Shown: positions 51,435 to 60,362, numbered from the stretch's first letter. The stretch: DNA of 64,000 nucleotides from an uncultured Sutterella sp. (GCA_905197905.1 CAJKAP010000009.1:40252-104251); one strand, 5' to 3'. The notes: generated from the letters alone by a model not told the origin. Numbers and translations are program-made.

Positions 51435-51980
51435 TTAGGCGAACTGAGCCAATTCCGGGAGTTCAGCGTTCTTCACGTAGGCCACGACCTTTTCAGCGTG
51501 GGCGGCGAGGTCTTCATCAGACATGCCGAGCGTGCCGTGCGTGATGTACGGGGTCAAGAACTTCATGCCCGTGAAGCGAGCGGTCTGCTGCAAGGGGCGA
51601 AGAAGTTCGGTGATCGTGTAGCCGATGCCTTCGCGAGAGTAAACGTTAGCGGGAGAACCCGTGGAAGCAACGACCAAGAATTCCTTACCCTGGAGGGCCT
51701 TGCCCTGGCTGCCGTAGGCCCAGCCATAGGTGAGCACATCGTCTTCATACTTCTTCATCAAAGCAGGCGTGCTGTACCACTGCACCGGGAAGAGCACCAC
51801 GATACGGTCGGCGCCGCTCAAAAGAGCCTGTTCGCGAGCGGTATCAACAGCGTAGTCGGGATATTGAGCGTAGAGGTCACGAACTTCAAAGCCCGCTTCG
51901 GCCAACTTCTTGGCATAGAGCTTATTGACTTTGGACGTGGTTTCAATTTTGTCGTGGAAAACAAGAACGGTCGTTTTCAT
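51435..51980 (-). CDS. NAD(P)H quinone oxidoreductase, flavodoxin fold (second copy)
   Basis: A 181-residue protein of the Flavodoxin_2 family: KTTVLVFHDKIETTSKVNK at the start, ADRIVVLFPVQWYSTPALMKKYEDDVLTYGWAYG in the middle, and GKEFLVVASTGSPANVYSREG. It shares the layout of the protein at 42255 (FPVFWYSAPSILERW versus FPVQWYSTPALMKKY) but is clearly diverged. The upstream region has several inverted repeats, and a LysR gene lies upstream on the same strand, so regulation by that LysR protein is possible. Confidence 0.9.
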   Translation of the reverse strand: MKTTVLVFHDKIETTSKVNKLYAKKLAEAGFEVRDLYAQYPDYAVDTAREQALLSGADRIVVLFPVQWYSTPALMKKYEDDVLTYGWAYGSQGKALQGKEFLVVASTGSPANVYSREGIGYTITELLRPLQQTARFTGMKFLTPYITHGTLGMSDEDLAAHAEKVVAYVKNAELPELAQFA

Positions 51981-52264
51981 AGTAGGTATCTCTCAAAAAA
52001 ACATAAATTGGATTGTTCGGGTAAGTCTTGCGGACACACTCAGAATGAAAAAATAGATCGGTATCGAACAATAGGAGCGAGTGAAACGTCCGCAAGAACG
52101 TTGAGAGGTATGTTACACACAAAAAAGTGATTTGAGAATAGCTCTCAAAAAAGGTTTACGAGTTAAAGAGAGAAGTCGGCTCTTATTATCGTTTTCCTAA
52201 AAACTTGAGTGTTGAGGTCGGGTTTTCCCTCTCAAGGAGTAACAAAACTTTTCCATCCAATCTT
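51981..52264. promoter_or_regulatory. Control region with interleaved inverted repeats
   Basis: Upstream of the leftward quinone reductase gene there are three arm pairs: TATCTCTCA at 51987-51995 with TGAGAGGTA at 52102-52110, ATTGTTCG at 52012-52019 with CGAACAAT at 52065-52072, and CTTGCGGAC at 52027-52035 with GTCCGCAAG at 52088-52096. The second and third pairs interleave, so they cannot form one simple stem. They may be protein sites or a pseudoknotted leader. Confidence 0.45.
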
Positions 52265-53146
52265 TTAGTGCGGAAATTCATCCACAAAAGCTTTGGCGCG
52301 CTTGGTGGCAGGGCGCTGTGCGGGAAGGAAAAAGCCTAAGGGACGTGTGGCCCAAGCGTCCGTCAGCTTCACGCGAGCAACCTCACTTTCGGCGCTGAGT
52401 GCACTTTCGGGAACCACCGCGACACCCACGCCTTCACTCACAACCTGAATGATGAGGTCAAAGCTTGGGAGTTGGAGCATTGGAAGAAGTTGCATCCCAG
52501 AGGCACTCGCACGATCTTTCATCGCAACCGACATCGGCGACTGGTGAGAAGGAATAATTTGTGGATAGGCGAGCGTATCGGCGTAGCTCACTTCTGCTTT
52601 TCCTGCGAGCGGATGGTCAAGCGGCGTGATCAAAATATGGTGGTCAAGCGCCACTTCACGTAACTGCAGCGTATGGTCCCGACGAAGGGCAGGGGTGATC
52701 AACCCAAAGCCCACATCAGCGGAGCCTTCTCTTACGGCGTCAGCCGCATAGCTACTCGAGCACTCAATAAAGCGACAGCGTCCAGGGTGAGCTTTTAAAA
52801 AACGACTGATATAGGGCGCAAAGAAATTCTGCAAGCCCGCAGAATTTGAGGCCACCACGAGCTCACGTCGTTCATCGTCGTGAAACTTTGACATCGTTTG
52901 CTCGAGTGCCGCTGCCTCATCACTTAAGCGCTGCGCTTCTTTGAGGAGCGCAATCCCTGCATGCGTCAAAATGAGCCCACGCGATTCGCGCACAAAAAGT
53001 TGCACCCCAAAGGATTCTTCCAGTTTTTTAAGGCGCAAACTCACGGCTGAAGGCGTGAGCCCAATGAATTCCGCTGCTTGAGCAATATTAAGCGTACGGG
53101 TGAGCGCCAGAAAGATACGAAGGTCGTTGAGGTCAAAACGCAGCAT
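52265..53146 (-). CDS. LysR-family transcriptional regulator
   Basis: About 293 residues from the ATG at 53146, which gives MLRFDLNDLRIFLAL, the usual LysR beginning; a longer frame to 53248 is unlikely. The winged helix-turn-helix is at 1-62 (IAQAAEFIGLTPSAVSLRLKKLEESFGVQLFVRES). The periplasmic-binding-like effector domain runs from about 95 to the end. It lies upstream of the quinone reductase gene on the same strand and may regulate it. No ribosome site is visible at the chosen start. Confidence 0.92.
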   Translation of the reverse strand: MLRFDLNDLRIFLALTRTLNIAQAAEFIGLTPSAVSLRLKKLEESFGVQLFVRESRGLILTHAGIALLKEAQRLSDEAAALEQTMSKFHDDERRELVVASNSAGLQNFFAPYISRFLKAHPGRCRFIECSSSYAADAVREGSADVGFGLITPALRRDHTLQLREVALDHHILITPLDHPLAGKAEVSYADTLAYPQIIPSHQSPMSVAMKDRASASGMQLLPMLQLPSFDLIIQVVSEGVGVAVVPESALSAESEVARVKLTDAWATRPLGFFLPAQRPATKRAKAFVDEFPH

Positions 53147-53229
53147 GGTATGAAAAGACGGAAGTGAGAGAACGTTTTTTTTCAGTATAGCGGACTGAAA
53201 GGCGTATGCGTTGAATGAGGCTAGGGGAA

Positions 53230-53261
53230 AAAAGAAAAGGCAGTCCATATTGAACTGCCTT
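53230..53261 (-). terminator. Terminator of tRNA-His
   Basis: On the minus strand AAGGCAGT (53254-53261) pairs with ACTGCCTT (53238-53245), followed by TTCTTTTTT. It lies 10 bases downstream of the tRNA 3' end. Confidence 0.82.
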
Positions 53262-53271
53262 CAGAAATCTG

Positions 53272-53348
53272 TGGGGTGGGAAATGGGACTCGAACCCACG
53301 ACAACCGGAATCACAATCCGGGACTCTACCAACTGAGCTATTCCCACC
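53272..53348 (-). tRNA. tRNA-His (anticodon GTG)
   Basis: The minus strand folds into a complete cloverleaf of 77 nt including encoded CCA. Acceptor GTGGGAA pairs with TTCCCAC, with the additional G-1 opposite C73 that is unique to tRNA-His. D arm AGCTCAGTTGGTAGAG, anticodon loop TTGTGAT with GTG, and T arm GTGGGTTCGAGTCCCAT are present. It is very close to the E. coli tRNA-His. Confidence 0.98.
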
Positions 53349-53989
53349 ATCAAGGTTTCATCTCTCTCAGGAGGACTGAGAGGAGAAGAAGTTATTGTAC
53401 TGATTTTTGGGAAAAATACAAGAGCTCGGGCGAAAAAAATCTGGTGAAATTCGCAAAAAGGAGAGTAGGGGAAAGGTGAGAAAAATCTCTGCCAGAAGAT
53501 TTTTGAAAAGGCAAGAGAGTAGTTACCCACTCTCTGCCTCCTTATCTCTTCGAAAGTAGTAAGGATTTACCATCAGAACGATTTGAAATTCCCTGAAAGA
53601 GAGGGAATTTCTTAAGAGTTTAAACCTAGGATATTTTACGAAAAGAGAGGAAAAATGGGGTTAAAAGTGCGCCAAAAATAACCCACTAAACTACTCGGAG
53701 AAGGCAAGAGCGAATGAGGTAAAATTTTCTGAAGTTTGAAAAAGGGCAAAGGTCAAAAAATGTCCAAAAATGGAAAAATACATCAATTTTTAGATATAGG
53801 TAGTACTTAGTGGGTATATTTGATAGGGGCTTTTTACTCTAATTATTGATGGAAAATCGCAAAGAACTTTATAAACTGTGTCAGGGAAAATAAAGAGGTT
53901 AGGGTTTCCCCGTTCTTTTTTGTTGGACGGCACGTCGACACAACAGAAAAAACTGCCCTGATCCTTTACCCCTTGATGGAGATTAAACA
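53349..53989. other. Long AT-rich region between tRNA-His and the hydrogenase operon
   Basis: 641 bases with no gene. GAAATTCCCT at 53585-53594 pairs with AGGGAATTTC at 53602-53611. The hydrogenase promoter candidate lies at 53846-53875. I looked for an FNR site (TTGAT-N4-ATCAA) and for a sigma-54 element and found only half sites. Confidence 0.5.
53846..53875 (+). promoter_or_regulatory. Candidate sigma-70 promoter of the hydrogenase operon
   Basis: TTGATG at 53846-53851, an 18-base spacer, and TATAAA at 53870-53875. A leader of about 105 bases separates it from the hyaA start. Confidence 0.5.
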
Positions 53990-55090
53990 ATGAAACTCGA
54001 AACACAATATGAAGCGCTGCGCCGTCGCGGTATTAGCCGCCGTAGCTTCCTTCAGTTCTGTTCCTTCACTGCAGCCAGCCTCGGTTTAGGTAGCGCCGGT
54101 GCAAAAGATATCGCTGACGCTATGCAAAACAAGCCGCGTACACCTGTCATCTGGTTGCACGGTTTGGAATGTACCTGCTGTACTGAATCCTTCATTCGTT
54201 CCTATCACCCGGTTGCTCAGGACCTCGTCCTCTCTATGATCTCGCTCGACTACGACGATACGATCATGGCTGCCGCTGGTGAACAGGCCGAAGAAGCCTT
54301 GGCTGAAACCATGGAAAAGTACAAGGGCAACTACATCCTCGCTGTTGAAGGTAATGTGCCGTTGCACGAAGATGGGATTAACTGTATCCCTGGTGGCGAA
54401 ACCTTCTTGGAAAAGATCAAGCACGTGGCTAAGGATGCCAAGGCTGTGATCGCCTGGGGTTCCTGCGCTTCCTGGGGTTGCGTGCAGGCTGCTAAGCCGA
54501 ATCCCACGAAGTCCGTGCCTATCACGGAAATCATCAAAGATAAGCCTATCGTTCTCGTTCCGGGCTGCCCACCGATTCCTGATGTGATGTCTGGTGTGGT
54601 TACCTACATCCTTACCTATGACCGCTTGCCTCCGCTCGACCGTATGGGTCGTCCGAAGATGTTCTACGGTCAGCGTATTCACGACAAGTGCTATCGCCGC
54701 GCTCACTTTGACGCTGGTCAGTTCGTTGAAAAATTCGACGACGAAGGCGCTAAGTTGGGTTACTGCCTCTATAAGGTTGGCTGTAAGGGTCCGACGAGCT
54801 ACAACTCTTGCTCTGCAATGCGTTGGAACGAAGGCATTTCGTGGCCTGTTCAGTCTGGTCACGGCTGTATCGGTTGCTCTGAACCTAACTTCTTCGACAA
54901 GGGTTCGTTCTACGAACACGAAACCACCGTCTTGCCTCCGGGCTTCGGCGGCATTGAAGCCACGGCTGACAAGGTCGGTTTGGCTACCTTGGGTCTCGTT
55001 GGTGTTGCCGCAGCTGCGCATATCGCCATGTCTGCTGTTTCCCAGGCTCGTAGCAAGAATACCAACAAGGAAATCGGAGGAGATAAGTAA
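53990..55090 (+). CDS. hyaA: [NiFe] uptake hydrogenase small subunit, O2-tolerant type
   Basis: A 366-residue subunit with a Tat signal (SRRSFLQFC at 16-24), the Fe-S electron-transfer domain, and a C-terminal membrane anchor (VGLATLGLVGVAAAAHIAMSAV). It closely resembles E. coli HyaA (Hyd-1). The proximal cluster has six cysteines: Cys61, Cys63, Cys64, Cys159, Cys164 and Cys193. These are the Hyd-1 positions (mature 17, 19, 20, 115, 120, 149) shifted by 44, and include both supernumerary cysteines of the O2-tolerant [4Fe-3S] centre. H2 is oxidised on the periplasmic side. TAATG couples it to hyaB. Confidence 0.97.
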   Translation: MKLETQYEALRRRGISRRSFLQFCSFTAASLGLGSAGAKDIADAMQNKPRTPVIWLHGLECTCCTESFIRSYHPVAQDLVLSMISLDYDDTIMAAAGEQAEEALAETMEKYKGNYILAVEGNVPLHEDGINCIPGGETFLEKIKHVAKDAKAVIAWGSCASWGCVQAAKPNPTKSVPITEIIKDKPIVLVPGCPPIPDVMSGVVTYILTYDRLPPLDRMGRPKMFYGQRIHDKCYRRAHFDAGQFVEKFDDEGAKLGYCLYKVGCKGPTSYNSCSAMRWNEGISWPVQSGHGCIGCSEPNFFDKGSFYEHETTVLPPGFGGIEATADKVGLATLGLVGVAAAAHIAMSAVSQARSKNTNKEIGGDK

Positions 55091-56859
55091 TGAACGATCG
55101 TGAACGTCAAATTGTTGTTGACCCGCTGACCCGTATTGAAGGTCACCTTCGCGTTCAGGCTGTTTTGGGCGATGATGGCAAGATTGCCGACGCCATGAGC
55201 ACTGGCACGATGTGGCGTGGTCTTGAAGTGATTTTGAAGGGCCGCGATCCTCGTGACGCTTGGGCCTTCGTTGAACGTATTTGCGGTGTGTGTACTGGTG
55301 TGCACGCTCTCGCTGCTGTTCGTTCCGTGGAAGATGCTATTGGCATCAAGATTCCGAAGAACGCCAACTACATGCGTAACATCATGGCGTTGACGCTCTA
55401 CATCCACGACCATATCGTTCACTTCTATCAGCTCTCCGCTTTGGACTGGGTTGACGTTGTGAGTGCTTTGGACGCTGATCCGCGCGAAACCGCTGCCATT
55501 CAGGCTAAGATCTCTCCGGAACACCCGCTCGCTAGCGTGGGTTACTTCCGCGATGTGCAGAACCGTTTGAAGAAGTTCGTGGCTTCTGGCCAGTTGGGCA
55601 TCTTCAATAAGGGCTATTGGGGCCACCCGGCCATGAAGTTGCCGCCTGCCGTCAACTTGTTGGCTGTGACCCACTACCTCGAAGTTCTCGAATTCCAGCG
55701 CGAAATCGTCAAGATTCAGACGATTTTGGGCGGTAAGAACCCGCACCCGAACTACTTGGTCGGCGGTATGGCCTGCCCGATCAACATGCACGAAACGGGC
55801 GCTCAGGGCACGATGGTCAACCAGACCACGATGAACTTCATGAAAGACTTGGCTCAGAAGGCTCAGCGTATTGTTCGTAACGTTTACCTCCCGGACATCA
55901 AGGCCATCGGTGGCTTCTATCCGGAATGGTTCACGTACGGTGGTGGTCTCTCTGGCAAGAACATTCTCTGCTACGGCGACTTCCCGCGCGTTGCTAACGA
56001 CTTCTCCGACTCCTCCATCCAGTTGCCGCGTGGTGCCATCATCAACGGTAACTTCAAGGAAGTCCATGACGTCGACGCTAAGGACTTGACGCAGATTCAG
56101 GAATTCGTGGATCACTCCTGGTACAAGTATCCGGAAGCCGACAAGGGTCTCCATCCTTGGGAAGGTATTTCCGAACAGAACTACGAAATCTCGAAGAACT
56201 CCATCGGTACGAAGACCAAGTTCGAATGGCTCGCTCCGGATGGCAAGTACTCCTGGATCAAGAGCCCGCGTTGGAAGGGTCACATGATGGAAGTGGGCCC
56301 GTTGGCTCGCCTCTTGATGGGTGTCGCCAAGAACGTCGAACACATCAAGGAACCGGCTCTCAAGCTCTTGCAAGACTTGAACCTCCCGCTCGAAGCCATC
56401 ACGTCGACCTTGGGTCGTCACGCTGCTCGTGCTTTGGAAACGGATTGGGCTGTTGGCGAATTGATCTGGAACTTGAACGCTCTCGAAGCGAACATCAAGG
56501 CTGGCGACGAAGCTGCCGCTAACATGGAACTCTGGGAACCGCACACCTGGCCGAAGGAATGCCGTGGTGCTGGTTTGGCAGAAGCTCCGCGTGGTGCTTT
56601 GGGCCACTGGTGTGTTATTAAGGACACCCGCTTGACGAACTGGCAGGCTGTTGTGCCGACCACCTGGAACGCTTCCCCGCGTAGTCCGGAAGGCCAGATC
56701 AGTACGTACGAAGCTTCCTTGATCGGTAACCCGATCGCTGATAAGAAGCGTCCGCTCGAAATCTTGCGTACGATTCACAGCTTCGACCCGTGCTTGGCTT
56801 GCTCGACTCACTTGATGGATCCGGAAGGCAAGGAACTCGCCGACATCCAGGTTCGCTAA
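55090..56859 (+). CDS. hyaB: [NiFe] uptake hydrogenase large subunit
   Basis: A 589-residue catalytic subunit. The NiFe site is formed by RICGVCTGVHA near residue 60 and DPCLACSTH near the C-terminus. Residues after that histidine (LMDPEGKELADIQVR) are the extension normally cut off by the HyaD protease after nickel insertion. It lacks a signal and is co-translocated with HyaA by Tat. Strong codon bias suggests high expression. It is translationally coupled to hyaA, and hyaC follows after 12 bases. Confidence 0.97.
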   Translation: MNDRERQIVVDPLTRIEGHLRVQAVLGDDGKIADAMSTGTMWRGLEVILKGRDPRDAWAFVERICGVCTGVHALAAVRSVEDAIGIKIPKNANYMRNIMALTLYIHDHIVHFYQLSALDWVDVVSALDADPRETAAIQAKISPEHPLASVGYFRDVQNRLKKFVASGQLGIFNKGYWGHPAMKLPPAVNLLAVTHYLEVLEFQREIVKIQTILGGKNPHPNYLVGGMACPINMHETGAQGTMVNQTTMNFMKDLAQKAQRIVRNVYLPDIKAIGGFYPEWFTYGGGLSGKNILCYGDFPRVANDFSDSSIQLPRGAIINGNFKEVHDVDAKDLTQIQEFVDHSWYKYPEADKGLHPWEGISEQNYEISKNSIGTKTKFEWLAPDGKYSWIKSPRWKGHMMEVGPLARLLMGVAKNVEHIKEPALKLLQDLNLPLEAITSTLGRHAARALETDWAVGELIWNLNALEANIKAGDEAAANMELWEPHTWPKECRGAGLAEAPRGALGHWCVIKDTRLTNWQAVVPTTWNASPRSPEGQISTYEASLIGNPIADKKRPLEILRTIHSFDPCLACSTHLMDPEGKELADIQVR

Positions 56860-56871
56860 GGAGGGATTCAT

Positions 56872-57591
56872 ATGAAAATCGATCCCGTCACCTTTGAAGT
56901 TGACCCCTCGGGTGGTCTTAGCCCGCTTTATGTGTGGCAGGCTCCGATCCGTGTGTGGCACTGGTTGATGGCAGTGTGTATGTTCGTCATGATCCCCACG
57001 GGCTTCTTGATTGGGATGCCCTTGAAGTCCAACCATGGACTGACGTGGATGACGTACGACTTCGGTTATATCCGTATGACGCACTACATCGCGGCAATGA
57101 TCTTTACGGTCTTGTTTATCTACCGCCTCTACTGGGTGATCGTAGGTAACCGCTATGCCCGTATGATCTTCTTCCCGCCGCTCTGGAGCTTTAAGTGGTG
57201 GAAAGGCGTGTTCGCGCAGATCGCTTACTATATTTTCTTACGTAAGTCTGCTCCTGAATACGCTGGCCACAACCCCTTGGCGCAGTTGGCCATGTTTGGC
57301 TTCTTCGTTTTGGGTTCGTTCGGCATCATCATCACCGGTTTTGCGCTCTTCGCGCAGCACTGGGGTTGGGATAGCAGCTGGATGATTTACTTTGGTTGGG
57401 TCTTCCAGTTGTTCGGTGATGCTCAGGCAGTCCGTACGACGCACCACGTGTTGATGTACACGTTCTGCCTCTTCACGATCGCTCACGTTTACATGAGCTT
57501 CCGCGAAGACGTCATGGGCGGCGCTACCACGTTGAGCTCTATGTCGACCGGTTTACGTATGTTCAAGCACTCTGGTGCAGAGCATCACTAA
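56872..57591 (+). CDS. hyaC: Hydrogenase b-type cytochrome subunit
   Basis: A 239-residue membrane protein with four hydrophobic segments and histidines in the expected haem positions (IRVWHWLMAVCMFVMIPTG, YIRMTHYIAAMIFTVLF, TTHHVLMYTFCLFTIAHVYMSF). It anchors HyaAB to the periplasmic face and passes electrons to quinone. It is the third gene of the structural operon. Two hairpins follow, separating it from the maturation genes. Confidence 0.96.
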   Translation: MKIDPVTFEVDPSGGLSPLYVWQAPIRVWHWLMAVCMFVMIPTGFLIGMPLKSNHGLTWMTYDFGYIRMTHYIAAMIFTVLFIYRLYWVIVGNRYARMIFFPPLWSFKWWKGVFAQIAYYIFLRKSAPEYAGHNPLAQLAMFGFFVLGSFGIIITGFALFAQHWGWDSSWMIYFGWVFQLFGDAQAVRTTHHVLMYTFCLFTIAHVYMSFREDVMGGATTLSSMSTGLRMFKHSGAEHH

Positions 57592-57957
57592 AAAGGTATC
57601 GACCTGAGTTTCTGAGGGAAGAAAATTCCCTCAGAGCTCGGACAAAGCCGAAAAAGGCACTTTCTTGAAAAAGAAGGTGCCTTTTCCAATTTCTGGCATA
57701 GAAAATTTTTAATTTTCCGCAATCCCTTCTTATATAAGGGTTAACCCTCGAATAATTATCTCCAATTAGGTAATCAATTACTCCTTATGACGGTGGAGGT
57801 ATAACCCGATGAAGGATAGAAAAGCGCGCACAACTTCGCTATAGTGTGTTCCATTCCTCCTGGTGGAAAATCTGTCATTTTCTCTCAGGAATCCCCCTGA
57901 TAATAGGAAGCCCTCTAACGAAGAGCTGCGCTTCTCTCTCATTAGCTGGTAAGAAAA
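57592..57957. other. Region between hyaC and hyaD
   Basis: 366 bases with two hairpins near the left end: TCTGAGGGAA/TTCCCTCAGA at 57611-57635, and the terminator at 57652-57686. A perfect palindrome AGGGTTAACCCT lies at 57737-57748. The rest may hold a second promoter for the maturation genes; TATAGT near 57840 lacks a good -35. Confidence 0.5.
57652..57686 (+). terminator. Terminator-like hairpin after hyaC
   Basis: AAAAGGCAC-TTTCTT pairs with AAGAA-GGTGCCTTTT (57652-57666 with 57670-57685), giving a long stem ending in T4. It probably lowers expression of the maturation genes relative to the subunits. Confidence 0.78.
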
Positions 57958-58617
57958 GTGTTCGAAGAAAAGAAAGGCCCCCAAAACGAAGTCTTGGTCT
58001 TAGGCATTGGCAATATTTTGTATGCTGACGAAGGCTTTGGTCCTCGCGCTGTGGAACATTTCCACCGCACCTATTCTCCTCGCAAAGATGTCATCGTGAT
58101 GGATGGCGGTACGCTCGGCAACTACTTGATGAACGACATCATGAACGCCAAGCGCATTTTGGTGCTTGACTGCTGCGACTTCAAAAAGGAACCTGGCTAC
58201 ATGGCTGTGCTCCGTGGTGATGAAGTGAAAGCTTGGCAGTCGACAAAGATTTCCCCGCACCAGACCGGGATTAACGACTTGCTCTTTAACGCCATGTTGA
58301 TGGGCTATGAGCCCGAAGCCTTGACCGTGGTCGGTATTCAGCCTGAAAACATGGAAGACTACGGTGGTGGTCTCTCGCAGACTCTTGCCGCTCGCGTGGA
58401 TGAGGCCGTGCAGTGGGCTGCTGACGAGCTCGTTCTCTGGGGCTTCCCTGTTGAAAAGCGCCCCGATGGCGACAAGGTCGAACCCTTGATGGCTGAGTGC
58501 GTGGAAGAAGATCGTTACTTAAATGAACGTCCTTCCGAAGAAGAAGCTTGCCGCGTGGGCGACGAGCGTTTTATGCGTCGTGCGGCTGGTCAGCGTACCA
58601 ACCTCGACTTTGAATAA
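57958..58617 (+). CDS. hyaD: Hydrogenase maturation protease
   Basis: A 219-residue endopeptidase of the HyaD/HupD family, here with a GTG start. Motifs: LVLGIGNILYADEGFG with the nickel-sensing Glu/Asp, VIVMDGGTLGNYLM, and the histidine in ISPHQTGINDLL. It cleaves the C-terminal peptide of HyaB after the conserved histidine. The last 55 residues are a charged extension beyond the usual fold. Ribosome site is weak (GGTAAGAAAA). Confidence 0.95.
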   Translation: MFEEKKGPQNEVLVLGIGNILYADEGFGPRAVEHFHRTYSPRKDVIVMDGGTLGNYLMNDIMNAKRILVLDCCDFKKEPGYMAVLRGDEVKAWQSTKISPHQTGINDLLFNAMLMGYEPEALTVVGIQPENMEDYGGGLSQTLAARVDEAVQWAADELVLWGFPVEKRPDGDKVEPLMAECVEEDRYLNERPSEEEACRVGDERFMRRAAGQRTNLDFE

Positions 58618-58631
58618 GGAGGGCGTGCGTT

Positions 58632-58958
58632 ATGTGTGTTGCCTTGCCCATGCTCGTGGAAGCTGTTGATGGCTACAGCCTCACCGTCTCTCGCGCTGGA
58701 GAAACCAAGGTGGTTAACGCGGCCCTCATCGGCGACGATGTCAAGCCTGGCGAAATGGTGATGGTCTTCATCGATCAGGCGATTCGTCGTATCACCCCTG
58801 AAGAAGCCGCTGAAGTGGATAGTGCCCTCGGCGCTCTTGGTACTGTACTCGCAGGAGAAGCCACCGAAGAAACGATTCGTGCTGGCTTTGGGGACCTCTT
58901 AGATGGTCCGAAGCTCCCGCCTCACTTGCAAGCGCAAGTGGGTAAGAAAATTCTCTAA
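58632..58958 (+). CDS. hupF: HypC/HupF-family hydrogenase assembly chaperone
   Basis: A 108-residue protein starting MCVALP, the HypC/HupF signature in which Cys2 carries the Fe(CN)2CO unit. It continues through the small beta-barrel (VNAALIGDDVKPGEMVMVFIDQAI) and has a longer C-terminal tail than HypC. By position (after the protease, before hyaE) it equals HupF, which protects the large subunit in the presence of O2. AAGGAGGGCG gives a strong ribosome site. Confidence 0.93.
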   Translation: MCVALPMLVEAVDGYSLTVSRAGETKVVNAALIGDDVKPGEMVMVFIDQAIRRITPEEAAEVDSALGALGTVLAGEATEETIRAGFGDLLDGPKLPPHLQAQVGKKIL

Positions 58959-58968
58959 AGGATAACGA

Positions 58969-59439
58969 ATGAGTAAATACACACAAGTGGGGGCTTACGA
59001 GCCCGATGAGCATCCGCTCTTTCAGCGCCTCTATAACGAAGAGGGCTTTAAGAAGTTGACGGAAGAAAACGTCGATGAAATGCTCGCTGATACGGGCTTA
59101 AAGTTGGTGCTCTTTGCTGATGACCCAAACCGTGTGCGTGAAACGCTCGACATCGTGGTGATTGGCCCAGAATTGAAGAAAGTCTTCAAGGACTACTTGT
59201 CTTCTTGCTGGATGGCTGATGTGAAAAAAGCACGCGCGATGAGTACGCGTTTTGGGGTGAAGCGCCTCCCGGCCGTCGCCTTTTTCCGTGGCGCCAAATT
59301 CTTGGGCGCTAGCGAAGGCTTAAAGAACTGGGACGAATACCTCGAAGAACTTGGGGTCATCGGTTCTCGCACGGACGCAGAAACCCCACGCCGTACGATC
59401 ACGATCGTTTCGAGCAATCAAGAAGAAAATTATCATTAA
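58969..59439 (+). CDS. hyaE: HyaE/HupG hydrogenase expression protein (thioredoxin-like)
   Basis: A 156-residue thioredoxin-fold protein lacking a CxxC site, as is normal for HyaE/HupG. It includes HPLFQRLYNEEGFKKLTEENVDEML, KLVLFADDPNRVRETLDIVVIGPEL, and RFGVKRLPAVAFFRG (cis-proline region). HyaE chaperones the Tat-dependent small subunit. It follows the HypC-like gene by 10 bases. Confidence 0.92.
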   Translation: MSKYTQVGAYEPDEHPLFQRLYNEEGFKKLTEENVDEMLADTGLKLVLFADDPNRVRETLDIVVIGPELKKVFKDYLSSCWMADVKKARAMSTRFGVKRLPAVAFFRGAKFLGASEGLKNWDEYLEELGVIGSRTDAETPRRTITIVSSNQEENYH

Positions 59440-59452
59440 TTTGGAGATTTAG

Positions 59453-60283
59453 ATGGCCAATTTATCCATCGACGGGTCCGACGTTTGGGCTCGTGTCCCT
59501 CAGTTACCCCCTGAAGTCGAAGAAGAGGCAGCACACGCCTTGATTGACTTCTTAAAAGAAATTGATGCTGAGTTTGAACAGGTCTTGGCAGACGAAAGCG
59601 GTGCTTCCTTTGATGCGCTCCATAAGATCTATGAATTTTCGCGCTTTAAGACCGATTGGTTGAAATTCATCCTCCCGACGATTGGCGTGGGGGAAGTGCG
59701 TATCATCTTGCACGACGGCTTGGTGAAGATCGAAGAAACCGGTATTCCTTGCCTCTGGCGTATGCAGATGGACAACCAGGAAAGCTTCATCTTGACGCGC
59801 GTGCCGCTTTGCGTGCGCCACGCTGCTCGCGAGGGCGATGCGGAGATCGGTAAGATCGTCAATAACGGGACTGATGTTTTCGCTGCACCTGCTATTTTGG
59901 AGCAGCTTCGTAGTGAACAAGAAAAGATTAACTGGGAGAGCTTAAGTAACGAGCCCGCCTTTATGGTGGAATTCTCGGGCGAACCGCTCTCTGCGGGTGA
60001 CTCTCGTGCGATTTTGTCCACCTTGGGCACAGGTAACATTGAAGTGCGCTTACAGGGCTTTGCAGAGTCCCGTATTGAACGCACCCGTGTGCGTGGTGTT
60101 TGGCACAGCCGCTTGATTAACAACGCCGGTAAAGAGCTTCTCGAAGGCTATGTGACGGCTTACTTGCCGCCTGAAGTGCCTTCTGCTTGGGAAGCTCTTG
60201 AAGACGCTCACACGCGTTGCCAAGAGTTGATTCAGTGGATGCAGGACGACTTAGCTCGTGGCGCGATTGGCGTGAAGAACTAA
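59453..60283 (+). CDS. hyaF: HyaF/HupH hydrogenase maturation protein
   Basis: A 276-residue protein with the two-part layout of HyaF/HupH: an N-terminal segment with ALIDFLKEIDAEFEQVL, and a C-terminal segment with EFSGEPLSAGDSRAIL, GTGNIEVRLQGFAESRIERTRVRGVWHSRLIN and YLPPEVPSAWEAL. The family is needed for nickel incorporation and assembly of uptake hydrogenases; the exact step is not settled. It is followed by a strong terminator. Confidence 0.92.
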   Translation: MANLSIDGSDVWARVPQLPPEVEEEAAHALIDFLKEIDAEFEQVLADESGASFDALHKIYEFSRFKTDWLKFILPTIGVGEVRIILHDGLVKIEETGIPCLWRMQMDNQESFILTRVPLCVRHAAREGDAEIGKIVNNGTDVFAAPAILEQLRSEQEKINWESLSNEPAFMVEFSGEPLSAGDSRAILSTLGTGNIEVRLQGFAESRIERTRVRGVWHSRLINNAGKELLEGYVTAYLPPEVPSAWEALEDAHTRCQELIQWMQDDLARGAIGVKN

Positions 60284-60309
60284 GCAACGTCTTTTTTGGT
60301 GAAATAATG

Positions 60310-60362
60310 ATGCCTTCAAGCGGGGTTAGGAGAGCCTACCAGTCGCTTGAAGGCATTTTTCG
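60310..60362 (+). terminator. Terminator after hyaF
   Basis: ATGCCTTCAAGCG at 60310-60322 pairs perfectly with CGCTTGAAGGCAT at 60344-60356, followed by T5. Confidence 0.88.

Noticed and set aside
53790..53870. FNR or sigma-54 site upstream of hyaA
   Set aside because: TTGAT half sites occur, but without a matching ATCAA at four-base spacing, and no TGGCAC-N5-TTGC pair was found.
54910..57084. 724-codon minus-strand frame across the hydrogenase genes
   Set aside because: A mirror frame of strongly biased hyaA, hyaB and hyaC codons; no ribosome site and no recognisable domain.
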